Positions 34,325 through 43,643 of a stretch of 64,000 nt of DNA are shown piece after piece (positions within the stretch are counted from its first letter, which is position 1; every line of letters begins with the position of its first letter). Both the position numbers and the translations under genes were made by a program. The stretch is from contig NZ_SSSR01000005.1 of the NCBI RefSeq assembly GCF_009469695.1, forward strand, positions 80,820 through 144,819, read 5' to 3'. The notes under the pieces were generated by a model that did no database searches, was not told the origin of the DNA, and was given only the letters and a program-made list of their open reading frames with translations. Source of the stretch: Propionivibrio limicola (GTDB lineage: Bacteria; Pseudomonadota; Gammaproteobacteria; Burkholderiales; Rhodocyclaceae).

Positions 34325-35350
34325 ATGAGTACGCTCATTTCAGACCATGCCGAGGTAGTCCGAAGCGAGAAGGTGCCGATAGAGAAGGTGTTATCTGGAT
34401 ATTTTGGCGGCGTTGACGTTAGCCTCGGCGAGCCCATCAACATTCAGGACAATTCGGAAGTCTTCCGCGCAACGATTGCCACGCAACCGCCGCGCCAGGC
34501 CGCCGTGAAACGCTGCTTCGCTCCACGAACCCGAACGCCCGATGTATCCACCGCCGCAAAGCAGTTCGAGGCACTAGCTCGCGTCGAAAAGGCGTTGAGC
34601 GCGGTGAAAACCGAGACAGGCACGAACCAGATCCACCGCGTCCCTGAACCAATTTGCCTGATTCCTGAACTCGCAATATTCGCAATGGGATGGAGCAACG
34701 GTGAATCGCTGACGCGAAAGCTATCCCGACCGGCGATTCTAACTAAAAGGTCTCACTGGCTGCATCAGGCCGGCGAATGGCTCGGATACTTTCATACGGC
34801 CGGCCCGCTTCGTCCGGGCAGGATCAATCTCGACCACCGGCTCGAAGTCATCGCAGAGCTGGAGCATCTCCATTCGGGAAACGACGTTTTCGCGAAAGCG
34901 ACCCATCGTCTACGCGAGACTGCACCACGGCTCGCCAATGGCGACGCGTGGACAAGTTGGCTCCACGGAGACTGCAAGACCGATAATTTTCTCATCGACG
35001 GTAACGCGGTGATCGGCATCGACATCAGCCTCGCGTACGAAAACACGATCGAATACGACCTCGCCCAGTTTCTTAACAATCTCGAACTTACGCTCAACTC
35101 GCCCCGTCACCTCGTGTTCCGGGGATTACGGAGGGGACTCGTCAAAGCGTTCCTTTCCGGTTATCGGCAAACTGGACCATCGATCTCGGACGCCTACCTC
35201 GACTGGATACGGCTCGATTTCGCGCTCTCGCTATGGGACAGCCACATCGCCGGTCGACGGCCTAATATGAAGACGTGGGTACTCGAAAGGGTTTTTTCGG
35301 CGCTCGTTCGACGACTCACTACGGGGCTCGATTCCCTGGAACGGGCATGA
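34325..35350 (+). CDS. APH/choline-kinase-like phosphotransferase
   Basis: The 341-residue protein of the aminoglycoside-phosphotransferase fold has the catalytic motif WLHGDCKTDNFLID (HGDxxxxN) and the metal-binding GIDISLAYENTIEYDLAQF (I-D-x-S region), with a preceding LHQAGEWLGYFH helix. In an EPS cassette it most likely phosphorylates a sugar, polyol or lipid intermediate rather than an antibiotic. It starts 13 bases after the fragment before it and stands 40 bases before the next gene. Substrate unknown. Confidence 0.8.
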   Translation: MSTLISDHAEVVRSEKVPIEKVLSGYFGGVDVSLGEPINIQDNSEVFRATIATQPPRQAAVKRCFAPRTRTPDVSTAAKQFEALARVEKALSAVKTETGTNQIHRVPEPICLIPELAIFAMGWSNGESLTRKLSRPAILTKRSHWLHQAGEWLGYFHTAGPLRPGRINLDHRLEVIAELEHLHSGNDVFAKATHRLRETAPRLANGDAWTSWLHGDCKTDNFLIDGNAVIGIDISLAYENTIEYDLAQFLNNLELTLNSPRHLVFRGLRRGLVKAFLSGYRQTGPSISDAYLDWIRLDFALSLWDSHIAGRRPNMKTWVLERVFSALVRRLTTGLDSLERA

Positions 35351-35390
35351 ACAACAATCGCAGGATGGAAAAGGGGCTATCGGGGGAACC

Positions 35391-36215
35391 ATGACCCACA
35401 CGATCATCCGCATTCAGGGGGGCACGTCTGACGGTATCAAGAGGAATCACAGAGCCGCCGGCCTGCTCATGAGCGCAACGCTCACTCCTCCCGTTGGCGC
35501 CGTTGCGCGCGCCAACCCAACCGAACGCATCGGCGACTACCTCAACGCCCTCAAACATTATGCCTCGCTGCCCGACACGACGATCGATCGCATCCTTTTC
35601 ATCGACAATTCGTATAGCGATCTCACGCCGCTTGCGAATGCGCTACGAGACATCACGCACACCAAGACAATCGAACTGATCAGTTTTTCCGGGAACGACC
35701 ATCCGGTTCGGCTAGGCAAGGCTCACGGCGAGTTCCGCCTGATGGACTTCGGCCTTGCGCACACGACGCTGTTCGAGCCCGACGACATCATCTGGAAGAC
35801 AAGCGGGCGCCTCAGGATCCTGAACCTCACTGAGATGATCGAAAGCTGCCGAACGCTCGATTTCGACGTTCTCTGCGATCTGCGTAACGTTCCGCTGCTC
35901 GGATCAGGGAAATGGCAAGGCAGTGAAAACATGGATCTTCGCCTGTTCGCTTTCCGCCGGAGCGCATACGACACAGTATTCGCCGGACTCTGGAAAACGC
36001 ACGAAGGCCACCTCGACGCGGGATTCCTGTATCGCCACCTTATTCATCTGCGCAGTGAAGCGAAGGAACTCCGCGTGATTCCGCGCTTTCCTCGCCAACC
36101 GAGACTACAAGGCATCAGCGGACGGCATCAGCGCGACTACCAGTCGCCCCCGCAGCGCGCAAAAGATGCGCTCCGTGCCGTCATAAGAAGAATCGCTCCC
36201 TCGCTATGGATATAA
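35391..36215 (+). CDS. Unrecognised protein, possibly glycosyltransferase-related
   Basis: The 274-residue protein has no signal peptide or membrane segments. It has RILFIDNSYSDLTPLANAL early, RLMDFGLAHTTLFEPDDIIWKTSGRLRILN in the middle (quoted in part), DFDVLCDLRN, then a C-terminal basic region. The pattern of a short beta strand ending in acidic residues could be a degenerate GT-A nucleotide-binding fold, but I cannot assign a family. Position between a sugar-kinase-like gene and the asparagine-synthetase homologue places it in glycan assembly. Confidence 0.6.
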   Translation: MTHTIIRIQGGTSDGIKRNHRAAGLLMSATLTPPVGAVARANPTERIGDYLNALKHYASLPDTTIDRILFIDNSYSDLTPLANALRDITHTKTIELISFSGNDHPVRLGKAHGEFRLMDFGLAHTTLFEPDDIIWKTSGRLRILNLTEMIESCRTLDFDVLCDLRNVPLLGSGKWQGSENMDLRLFAFRRSAYDTVFAGLWKTHEGHLDAGFLYRHLIHLRSEAKELRVIPRFPRQPRLQGISGRHQRDYQSPPQRAKDALRAVIRRIAPSLWI

Positions 36216-36225
36216 GGCCTCGATC

Positions 36226-37995
36226 ATGAATGCAATACTTCTCGGCCAACTGGATCTTGACCGCTTTTTCGACGACCTGACGCCGATCGAGGGCATCGGA
36301 CTAACGGGCGCCTCGACGGCCAGCGACGAAACAACTGTCTGCGCGACGATTGGAACGCCACATTTCTACGACGACGAAGCCGAAGTGATCTCCCGCCGAT
36401 CTGGTCCTGCGGCTGGCTTCCTCCACATTTGGCACCGCTACGGTGAGAACTGCGCGGCGCAAGCCAGAGGTGCCTTCGCCGTCGTGATCGCCGACACCGG
36501 AAAGAAGTCGGTGTTTCTCGCCATTGACCGTTTCGCGATCGAAACGCTGTGCTACCGCCTTGACGGCAACCAGTTGCTCTTCTCCGACCGGGCCGACTGC
36601 GTCACAGAGAGTAGCGACGACCTTGATCCACAGGCGCTCTTCGATTTTCTCTACTTCCACATGATCCCGGCGCCACGGACGATATTCAGGAACGTTTACC
36701 GGATTCCCGCTGCACACGCCCTGCTCGTCGATGTAAAGGGAGCGCGGCAATTCCGGTACTGGCCGGCCGAGTTCGATGAAAAGCACCGAGAGCCTTTCGA
36801 CGATGCGAAGACGCGCTTCCGGCAAATCATTCGCGAATCGGTCGCCGAAGCGATCGCGGGAGAGGCGGAAATCGCCACCTTCCTCTCGGGTGGCACCGAC
36901 AGTTCGACGGTAGCGGGAACCCTCTGCGAACTCACCGGCGAACCGGCACATGCCTATTCGATCGGTTTTGCAGCCGAGGGGTACGACGAGATGGAATACG
37001 CCCGCATCGCCGCCCGCCATTTTGGCTGCGACCACCACGAGTACTACGTAACACCCTCCGACATCCTCTCCGCATTGCCGGAAATCGCCCGCCACTACGA
37101 CCAGCCGTTCGGGAACTCTTCGGCACTGCCGGCCTATTACTGCGCAAAAATGGCCAAGGCCGACGGCTGCACGAAGATGCTTGCCGGAGACGGCGGCGAC
37201 GAACTCTTCGGCGGCAACGCCCGCTATGCGACGCAGAAGTTCTTTGATTTCTACCACCGCCTGCCCGCCGGTTTGCGCCGGACGATTGAGCCCTTCTGCG
37301 GCGAGGATAGTCCGCTTCGCAAAATCCCCGGCCTGCGACAGGCCACCGGCTACGTGCGCCACTCGCGGATACCGATGCCCGACCGGATGGAGAGCTTCAA
37401 CCTCGTCATGCACCTCGAACCGGCGAATGTGCTCACGCCCAGTCTACTTGCGCAAATCGACACCGGCGAGCCGCAGGCGCACATGCGAGCCACCTGGGAG
37501 GAATGCCACGCCGGCAGCCTCGTCAACCGGATGCTCGCCTATGACTGGCGCTACACGCTGGCCGACTGCGATTTGCCGAAGGTCCAGGGCGCGACATCGC
37601 TCGCCGGCATCCCGGCCGCCTACCCGCTGCTCGCCGACGCGCTGGTTGACTTCTCGCTGCAACTTTCGCCCGACTGGAAAGTGCGCGGCTTCCGGCTGCG
37701 CTGGTTCTTCAAGGAGGCACTGCGCGACTTTCTCCCAGAAGCGATCATAACGAAGAAGAAAAAAGGCTTCGGGTTGCCGTTCGGCGTCTGGACCGCTCGC
37801 GATCCGGCGCTCAAACGTCTCGCCGCCGAATCGCTCGGCAACCTCGCCGAACGAGGCATTCTCCGCGAGGATTTTGCGAAAAAGCTCATCGCCGACTACC
37901 TGCCCGAGCATCCCGGCTACTACGGCGAAATGATCTGGATTCTGACCATCCTCGAACAATGGCTGCAGAAACAGGCACCGAAGTTCAGGCTATGA
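36226..37995 (+). CDS. Asparagine synthetase-like protein lacking the N-terminal Cys nucleophile
   Basis: The 589-residue protein has an N-terminal Ntn-type domain (1-180) and an ATP-pyrophosphatase synthetase domain with FLSGGTDSS (221-227), MLAGDGGDELFGGNARY and a KKKGFGLPFG C-terminal motif. It begins MNAILLG, whereas functional glutaminase domains begin Met-Cys; the N-terminal Cys needed for glutamine hydrolysis is absent. It may therefore use free ammonia or another nucleophile, for instance to amidate or aminoacylate a uronic acid in the EPS. ATG 36226 follows the previous stop by 10 bases; no upstream in-frame Met-Cys exists. Confidence 0.88.
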   Translation: MNAILLGQLDLDRFFDDLTPIEGIGLTGASTASDETTVCATIGTPHFYDDEAEVISRRSGPAAGFLHIWHRYGENCAAQARGAFAVVIADTGKKSVFLAIDRFAIETLCYRLDGNQLLFSDRADCVTESSDDLDPQALFDFLYFHMIPAPRTIFRNVYRIPAAHALLVDVKGARQFRYWPAEFDEKHREPFDDAKTRFRQIIRESVAEAIAGEAEIATFLSGGTDSSTVAGTLCELTGEPAHAYSIGFAAEGYDEMEYARIAARHFGCDHHEYYVTPSDILSALPEIARHYDQPFGNSSALPAYYCAKMAKADGCTKMLAGDGGDELFGGNARYATQKFFDFYHRLPAGLRRTIEPFCGEDSPLRKIPGLRQATGYVRHSRIPMPDRMESFNLVMHLEPANVLTPSLLAQIDTGEPQAHMRATWEECHAGSLVNRMLAYDWRYTLADCDLPKVQGATSLAGIPAAYPLLADALVDFSLQLSPDWKVRGFRLRWFFKEALRDFLPEAIITKKKKGFGLPFGVWTARDPALKRLAAESLGNLAERGILREDFAKKLIADYLPEHPGYYGEMIWILTILEQWLQKQAPKFRL

Positions 37996-38019
37996 CCACG
38001 TGACCGAAAGGACATTGCG

Positions 38020-38844
38020 ATGACAGACGACTCGAGCAAATCAACAACGTGGGATCACTCGTCCGACCAGAACTTTGTCGATTACTACGCGCAACAGTCT
38101 CTCGCCCCACAGACCATTCAACGCTTCACGCTCGTCCGGGACAAATCGCTTCGGCTGCTGGCGAAACTCAACGGCGGCGTTGCCAGCCAGCTAAACGTGG
38201 CCGACATCGGGTGCGGCACGGGCATGCAGGCTCAACTCTGGGCGCAACGCGGTCACAAGGTCTTCGGACTGGACGTCAACGCGCCGCTCATCGAGATTGC
38301 CCGCCACCGGGCGGAGGACGCCAGCCTGGCCATCCAGTTCGACGTTGGATCGGCGACCGAACTCCCCTACCCCGACACCTCGATGGATGTCGCGCTGCTC
38401 CCGGAACTGCTCGAACACGTCGCCGATTGGCAAGGCTGCCTCAATGAAGCGACCCGCATCCTCAAGCCGGGCGGGCTGCTCTACCTGAGCACGACGAACT
38501 GGCTGTGTCCGATTCAGCAGGAATACAGCCTGCCGCTCTACAGTTGGTACCCGGGATTTCTGAAACGTCGCTACGAACGCTTGGCCGTCACAACGCGTCC
38601 GGAGATCGCCAACTACTGCAAGTATCCGGCGGTCAACTGGTTCTCCTTTTATTCGCTCTCCGCGTACCTGCGCGAGCGTGGTTTCCACTCGCTGGATCGC
38701 TTCGACATGATTGAGACAGAAGGGAGAGGAATCCCCGTCCGCGTCGCCCTGTCGCTCTTCAAAGCCATCCCGCCGCTGCGTTTTATCGGTCAGGTATTGA
38801 CGTCGGGTTCAATCGTTTTTGCGATCAAATACCGCGTTGGATGA
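38020..38844 (+). CDS. Class I SAM-dependent methyltransferase
   Basis: The 274-residue methyltransferase has motif I ADIGCGTGMQAQLWAQRG, an acidic GLDVNAP loop, TELPYPDTSMDVALLPELLEHV and LKPGGLLYLSTTN. The Methyltransf_11/23-type domain covers residues 60-165, with a family-variable C-terminal part holding aromatic sequence and one hydrophobic segment. It is last in the plus-strand block and converges on the deacetylase stop 8 bases away. Probably O-methylates a sugar of the repeat unit or caps the chain. Confidence 0.9.
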   Translation: MTDDSSKSTTWDHSSDQNFVDYYAQQSLAPQTIQRFTLVRDKSLRLLAKLNGGVASQLNVADIGCGTGMQAQLWAQRGHKVFGLDVNAPLIEIARHRAEDASLAIQFDVGSATELPYPDTSMDVALLPELLEHVADWQGCLNEATRILKPGGLLYLSTTNWLCPIQQEYSLPLYSWYPGFLKRRYERLAVTTRPEIANYCKYPAVNWFSFYSLSAYLRERGFHSLDRFDMIETEGRGIPVRVALSLFKAIPPLRFIGQVLTSGSIVFAIKYRVG

Positions 38845-38852
38845 AGGAATTG

Positions 38853-39857
38853 TCACTTCGCTCCCAGCCAAGCACGGGAAAAAGACGTATTCCACTGATT
38901 CATGAGCAGCCGCGCAGCCCACACCGGCAATGACTTCCCCCATGGTGTGAAGCGTGGCAACTGGAATGGATCGTCGCCGGCCTGTGCGGCACCGGGGGCC
39001 GTGCTGACAGCGCCGCGAAAACCGAGCCGCTCTACCAGCGCAACGTGGCTTTCGTCATAATCGACTCCCGGTTTTCCGTTCGGGTAGGCGAACACATCGA
39101 CCGGCGCGTCGATGATCGATTGCAGCTGTTCGCGTCCGCCATCGATTTCGGTTTCCGCTTCTTCCTGCATCAGCGTCGTCAGAATCGGATGGTGAACCGT
39201 ATGCGCGCCGATTTCCATGCCGGATCGATGCAGCATGGCCACCTGTTCTGAACGCATCATGAGATCGTGCGGCAGAAGTTCGACACCGCACAGTTGCCGC
39301 AGGAGTCCGACGGCTGCCTCCCGTTCGGGCAGTCTCCGATATTTGAGGCACGACAACAGCCGGACGATTACCTGCCGGCGTTGCGACAAGTCAGCCAGCT
39401 CACATCGGCCAAGGCCGAACTCCTCCAGATCGACCGTCGTCAGACGACAGGCGCGCAGGCATTCGATCACCGAATCGTTCCACATCCGCCCACCGTCCAA
39501 AAAGCCGGTCGAGATGAAGAAGGTCGCCCGCAATCCGAGCCGTTGCAGGATGGGAAGCGCCACCTCGGCGTTATCCGCATAGCCGTCGTCAAAAGTGATC
39601 ACGAGGGAACGCGGAGGCAAAGTGCCCCGCGCCAGATGGTCGATGGCTTCGCCGAGCGTCATGACCCGAAACGTCGCAGCGACAAAACGCATCAGAGATT
39701 CGAATCGTCGCGCGTCCGGTTCACAAGGAAACAACGGATCGGGAACGGCCCGCACGCGATGAAAAATCAGGATCGACAAACGCGACGAAATTGCCGTGCC
39801 GAACAGCCCGAGCGCATTGCGCAGCAGCAGCGCGGTCAGTTTCTCGGCTGTCGTCAT
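38853..39857 (-). CDS. Polysaccharide deacetylase family protein
   Basis: The 334-residue NodB-fold (CE4-like) deacetylase has motif 1 TFDDGYADNAE, RLGLRATFFISTGFLDG, and HTVHHPILTTL as the metal His motif (HxxxH). ATG at 39857 overlaps the ligase gene's stop (TAATG), so the longer in-frame reading is rejected. No clear signal peptide; a short hydrophobic N-terminal helix might anchor it. It removes acetyl or formyl groups from N-acyl sugars of the EPS or its precursors. It is the second deacetylase in the locus. Confidence 0.88.
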   Translation of the reverse strand: MTTAEKLTALLLRNALGLFGTAISSRLSILIFHRVRAVPDPLFPCEPDARRFESLMRFVAATFRVMTLGEAIDHLARGTLPPRSLVITFDDGYADNAEVALPILQRLGLRATFFISTGFLDGGRMWNDSVIECLRACRLTTVDLEEFGLGRCELADLSQRRQVIVRLLSCLKYRRLPEREAAVGLLRQLCGVELLPHDLMMRSEQVAMLHRSGMEIGAHTVHHPILTTLMQEEAETEIDGGREQLQSIIDAPVDVFAYPNGKPGVDYDESHVALVERLGFRGAVSTAPGAAQAGDDPFQLPRFTPWGKSLPVWAARLLMNQWNTSFSRAWLGAK

Positions 39858-41134
39858 TACCCCTCCCGTTTCACGGGTACGCCCGTCATCCGTTCTCGCA
39901 CAGTAGCATCGACAAGGATGACGAATGCCAGGATGTAGTACGGCAGATCGAAATGCACCAACGACAGGAATGCACCGCCGACGGCGAAGCCGGTCAGGCT
40001 GACCTGCACCATGCGCATCAGGAACGGTACCCAAGGGCTGAATTCGGGGTCGTCGCGCGTCAGGCGCGCCAGTTTTCCGGCACGCATCCACGACAAGAAA
40101 AACAAGCCGAGATAAAGGAAAAACCCCGGAAAGCCATGTTCACCCAGCGCCTCGAAATAGATGCTGTGCGCTACCAGCACTTTGCCTTCCCATCCTTCTG
40201 GCGCGTACAACGCAAAGACCAGCGGATTGTCGGTACGGAATCCGGCTCCGAGAATCGGCCTGTCCATCACGAGATTCCAGAGTGTTGTCCAGGTCGTGAT
40301 GCGCGACATGGCGGAGGCATCCTGCTCGTAGTTGAGTATTGATTCCATGCGGGATGCCCAAATTTCCGGCATTGACAGAATCGCGGTCGTCAGCACCGCA
40401 ACAATGAGAAAACTCATCAAAAACGGACGTTTCCCCTTGAGCGCCAGCATGAAGGCCATGGCGATCAGCGCCAACAAAGCCCCCCGTGAGTGGCTACCCA
40501 GAATGGAAAAACAAATTGCCACACCCGAAAAAACCAGCCCCCAGCGCAACCATCGACGCGAACTCACTTGGTACAGGTAATACACGAACGGCAACAGAAC
40601 GACCAGCGCCAACGCCAGTCCGTTATTGTCGCTGATCATGCTGTCGGGCGGCCCCCAGACCCGGCCGCTCCCCCCGCCGGTGAGGACGGTCCATATGCCG
40701 CCCTTGACGCCATAGAAGCCGATCGATGCGGTAACGACCCAGACCAGCCCCTCGATCTGTTCGCGCCCGCGGATAAGCATCAACGTCACCAGCAGCATCA
40801 GGTGGATCTTGCTCACGAATATCCAGCGCTCCAGAACGATCTCCGGCGTGTTCATGGCAAACAGGCAGGTGAACGACATCCAGAACCAGAAGGACAAGTA
40901 GACAACGGTGATGGGCGTCACCGGGAACGGTTTCTTTTCCCTGGAAAACAGAAAGCCGATCAGCGTCGACAGCGCCACCAGGTAGGCGAAGGGAAAACTG
41001 CGGGCGAATCCCCAAGCGGCGCGGTGCGGGTTCATCATTGACAGCCACGCCCAGACGTAAGCGCCAAACCTCGGCGTGCGTAGAATCAACGGAATCAGGG
41101 CAATGACGACGGCGGTAATCAAGAGGTCACGCAT
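39857..41134 (-). CDS. O-antigen ligase-like 'O-glycosylation ligase', exosortase A-associated
   Basis: The 425-residue polytopic membrane protein of the WaaL/Wzy family has about 12 hydrophobic segments, a central GSHSRGALLALIAM motif and a large loop with GAGFRTDNPLVFALYAPEG. It matches the single-domain ligase that belongs to exosortase A loci, where it may transfer glycan to PEP-CTERM proteins or polymerise the EPS. ATG 41134 has GGAG 7 bases upstream and overlaps the upstream glycosyltransferase end by 8 bases. The large fusion at 26528 is a second protein of this fold in the same locus. Confidence 0.9.
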   Translation of the reverse strand: MRDLLITAVVIALIPLILRTPRFGAYVWAWLSMMNPHRAAWGFARSFPFAYLVALSTLIGFLFSREKKPFPVTPITVVYLSFWFWMSFTCLFAMNTPEIVLERWIFVSKIHLMLLVTLMLIRGREQIEGLVWVVTASIGFYGVKGGIWTVLTGGGSGRVWGPPDSMISDNNGLALALVVLLPFVYYLYQVSSRRWLRWGLVFSGVAICFSILGSHSRGALLALIAMAFMLALKGKRPFLMSFLIVAVLTTAILSMPEIWASRMESILNYEQDASAMSRITTWTTLWNLVMDRPILGAGFRTDNPLVFALYAPEGWEGKVLVAHSIYFEALGEHGFPGFFLYLGLFFLSWMRAGKLARLTRDDPEFSPWVPFLMRMVQVSLTGFAVGGAFLSLVHFDLPYYILAFVILVDATVRERMTGVPVKREG

Positions 41135-42308
41135 GGACAATCTCCTTGAACAGCGCGATCTGGGCTTCTGTCGTCGCCTGCCAGCCAAACTGCTCGGCGT
41201 ATTCGCGCACGGCCGATGCCACCGGATAATCGCGGAACAGCTCGTTGAACGCAGCGACCAGCGCGCCCGGCGTCCGGTCGGCCATCAGGCGGCCGGCAAC
41301 CGGATTGGTCACCACTTCCGGTGTACCCCAGATCGGTGTAGCAATGACCGGCGTGCCGCACGCCATCGCTTCGAGCAGCACGTTCGCCCAGCCTTCGCGA
41401 CTGGAGCAAAGCACAAGCGCGTCGGCCGCGCTGTACCAACCACGCAATTCCTCGTTCGGCACCTGTCCGGCAAAGCGCACGCGTCCGGCCACGCCACACC
41501 GGGCCGCCAGCTGTTCCAATGAAGCGCGCTCCGGCCCATCGCCGGCGATGATCAGCCCGACATCGGGCGGCAACCCCGCCAACGCTTCGATAGCCAGATG
41601 ATGCCCCTTGCGTTCGATCAGCAAACCGACCGACAGCAAGCAACACCCCTCACCCGCAAGACCGAGCTGCCGGCGCGCTTCCTGGCGGTCGACCGGGCGA
41701 AAACGCTCCAGGTCGACGCCATTGCGCATCACGCGCAGCTTCGCGCGATTGGCACCGAGGCTGGCCAGTTGATCCATCAGCGCTTGGCAGACGCCGATCG
41801 ACGCCGCCGCACGATTCGCCGTTTCGATAATCAGCCGACGCGGCCGCGCGTAGTGCGGAATCAGCGACAGATCGGTCCCACGCGCCGTCACCACAAACGG
41901 CTTGCCGAGCCATTTGGCCAGCAGACCCGCCGCCACGCCGTCCGGATAGTAGTAGTGCGCATCGATCAGATCGAAATCGAAGCCGTCGCGCATCAGTCGC
42001 TTAACCGTCGGCAAGGCACCAATCGCCAGCGTGAAGGGCGAAATGTTCATACCGATCTTGGGCGGCAGGAGATAGCGCGGATGATGCACCTCCACGCCGT
42101 TGCGCTTTTCAACGCGCGGCGTTGCGGCAAACAACCCGTACTCGCCGAAACCATGCCCCTCGAACGGAAACCACGGCACCGGAGCAACGACCCGCGTTTC
42201 CACCTCCCCGCTCTTCAACAGCTCACGCAGCCGCGTCTCGACGAAAATGCCGTGCACCGGGCGCACGGCGCTCGGATAAAGCGTTGAAAAGAGGATGGTT
42301 TTGATCAT
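41127..42308 (-). CDS. GT4-family glycosyltransferase, exosortase A locus
   Basis: The 393-residue GT-B retaining glycosyltransferase has an N-terminal acceptor domain beginning TILFSTLYPSAVRPVHGIFVE and a C-terminal donor domain with LLSVGLLIERKGHHLAIEAL, IIAGDGPERASLEQLAARCG and the E-x7-E motif in SSREGWANVLLEAMACGTPV. It is cytoplasmic and uses a nucleotide-sugar donor. It lies 12 bases after ugd and overlaps the ligase gene start, within one long operon. The donor could be UDP-glucuronate given the neighbour, but that is inference. Confidence 0.92.
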   Translation of the reverse strand: MIKTILFSTLYPSAVRPVHGIFVETRLRELLKSGEVETRVVAPVPWFPFEGHGFGEYGLFAATPRVEKRNGVEVHHPRYLLPPKIGMNISPFTLAIGALPTVKRLMRDGFDFDLIDAHYYYPDGVAAGLLAKWLGKPFVVTARGTDLSLIPHYARPRRLIIETANRAAASIGVCQALMDQLASLGANRAKLRVMRNGVDLERFRPVDRQEARRQLGLAGEGCCLLSVGLLIERKGHHLAIEALAGLPPDVGLIIAGDGPERASLEQLAARCGVAGRVRFAGQVPNEELRGWYSAADALVLCSSREGWANVLLEAMACGTPVIATPIWGTPEVVTNPVAGRLMADRTPGALVAAFNELFRDYPVASAVREYAEQFGWQATTEAQIALFKEIVHA

Positions 42309-42320
42309 TTTTGGCTCAGC

Positions 42321-43643
42321 TCATCGCCCGATGGCGAAGTACTCGATGCCCATGCCGCGCACGAACGGAGGATCGTAAAGATTGCGGCCATCGAAAATCA
42401 GCGGGGTTTTCAGGCGGCGCTTGATGCTGTCGAAGTCCGGACTGCGAAACTCCTTCCATTCGGTCACGATCACCAGCGCATCGGCATTGGCGAGTGCGCC
42501 CATCGGGTTGTCGGCGTAGTCGAGGCACGGTTCGCTGCCGAAAATGCGCCGCGCCTCGTCCATCGCGACCGGATCGTAGGCCGTGACGCTCGCCCCGGCC
42601 GCAAACAGGTCGGCGAGCAGCACCCGGCTCGGCGCCTCGCGCATGTCGTCGGTGTTCGGCTTGAACGCCAAGCCCCACAGAGCGAAGCGCTTGCCGCTCA
42701 GATCGTCGCCCAACCGCGCCTTGATCTTGTTGGCCAGCACGTGCTTCTGCGCCTCGTTCGCTTCCTCGACGGCCTTCAGCACGCGCAGATCAAGGTCCGC
42801 CTCGACCTTGGCCGTTCGGATCAGCGCTTTCACGTCCTTGGGGAAACAGGAACCACCGTAGCCGCAACCTGGATAGAGGAAGTCGTAGCCGATGCGCGGG
42901 TCGGCGCCGATGCCCTGCCGCACCATCTCAATGTCGGCGCCGAGCGTTTCGGCCAGATTGGCGAGTTCGTTCATGAAGCTGATGCGCGTCGCCAGCATGG
43001 CGTTGGCCGCATACTTGATCAGTTCGGCGCTCTTCAGATCGGTGACGATCAGCCGCTCGCGGTTGCGCTGGAACGGGGCGTAGAGTGCGCGCATCATGAA
43101 CACCGCCTGCTCGTCGTCGGCGCCGACGATGATGCGATCCGGGCGCATGAAATCCTCGACCGCCGCCCCTTCCTTCAGGAATTCCGGATTCGACACGACG
43201 CTGAACGGCGTATCCGCGCCGCGTTTTTCCAGTTCCTCGGTGATCGCCGCCTCAACCTTGGCGCCGGTGCCGACGGGCACGGTGCTCTTGTCGACGATCA
43301 CCTTGTAGTCGGTCATCAGACGACCGATGTTGCGCGCCGCTTCAAGCACGTAATGCAGGTCGGCCGAGCCATCCTCGTCGGGCGGCGTACCGACGGCGAT
43401 GAACATGATCGTGCCGTGGTTGACCGCCCGCTCAAGGTCGGTCGTGAAATGCAGCCGGCCGGCGGCGACGCTGTGCCGGACCTTTTCCTGCAATCCCGGC
43501 TCGTAGATCGGAAGGTCGCCTTCTTCGAGGATGCGGATCTTCTCGGGATCGACGTCGAGGCAGAGCACATCGTTGCCGACCTCGGCCAGACAGGCGCCGC
43601 TCACGAGGCCGACGTAACCGGTTCCTACGACTGTGACTTTCAT
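42321..43643 (-). CDS. ugd: UDP-glucose 6-dehydrogenase
   Basis: The 440-residue NAD-dependent enzyme makes UDP-glucuronate. Seen: the N-terminal Rossmann motif [19 protein letters not shown], the [10 protein letters not shown] segment, the catalytic Cys in [15 protein letters not shown] (about residue 260), and the C-terminal Rossmann-like [17 protein letters not shown]. Length and all motifs fit UGDH. The start overlaps the preceding glycosyltransferase stop (ATGA). It supplies the uronic acid precursor for the acidic EPS; a GDP-mannose dehydrogenase is less likely from the [10 protein letters not shown] and DDMREAPS forms. Confidence 0.95.
   Translation of the reverse strand: MKVTVVGTGYVGLVSGACLAEVGNDVLCLDVDPEKIRILEEGDLPIYEPGLQEKVRHSVAAGRLHFTTDLERAVNHGTIMFIAVGTPPDEDGSADLHYVLEAARNIGRLMTDYKVIVDKSTVPVGTGAKVEAAITEELEKRGADTPFSVVSNPEFLKEGAAVEDFMRPDRIIVGADDEQAVFMMRALYAPFQRNRERLIVTDLKSAELIKYAANAMLATRISFMNELANLAETLGADIEMVRQGIGADPRIGYDFLYPGCGYGGSCFPKDVKALIRTAKVEADLDLRVLKAVEEANEAQKHVLANKIKARLGDDLSGKRFALWGLAFKPNTDDMREAPSRVLLADLFAAGASVTAYDPVAMDEARRIFGSEPCLDYADNPMGALANADALVIVTEWKEFRSPDFDSIKRRLKTPLIFDGRNLYDPPFVRGMGIEYFAIGR

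Noticed and set aside
34325..35350. Aminoglycoside resistance gene
   Set aside because: The APH fold is shared by many sugar and choline kinases; location in a glycan cassette and lack of close resemblance to resistance enzymes argue against it.
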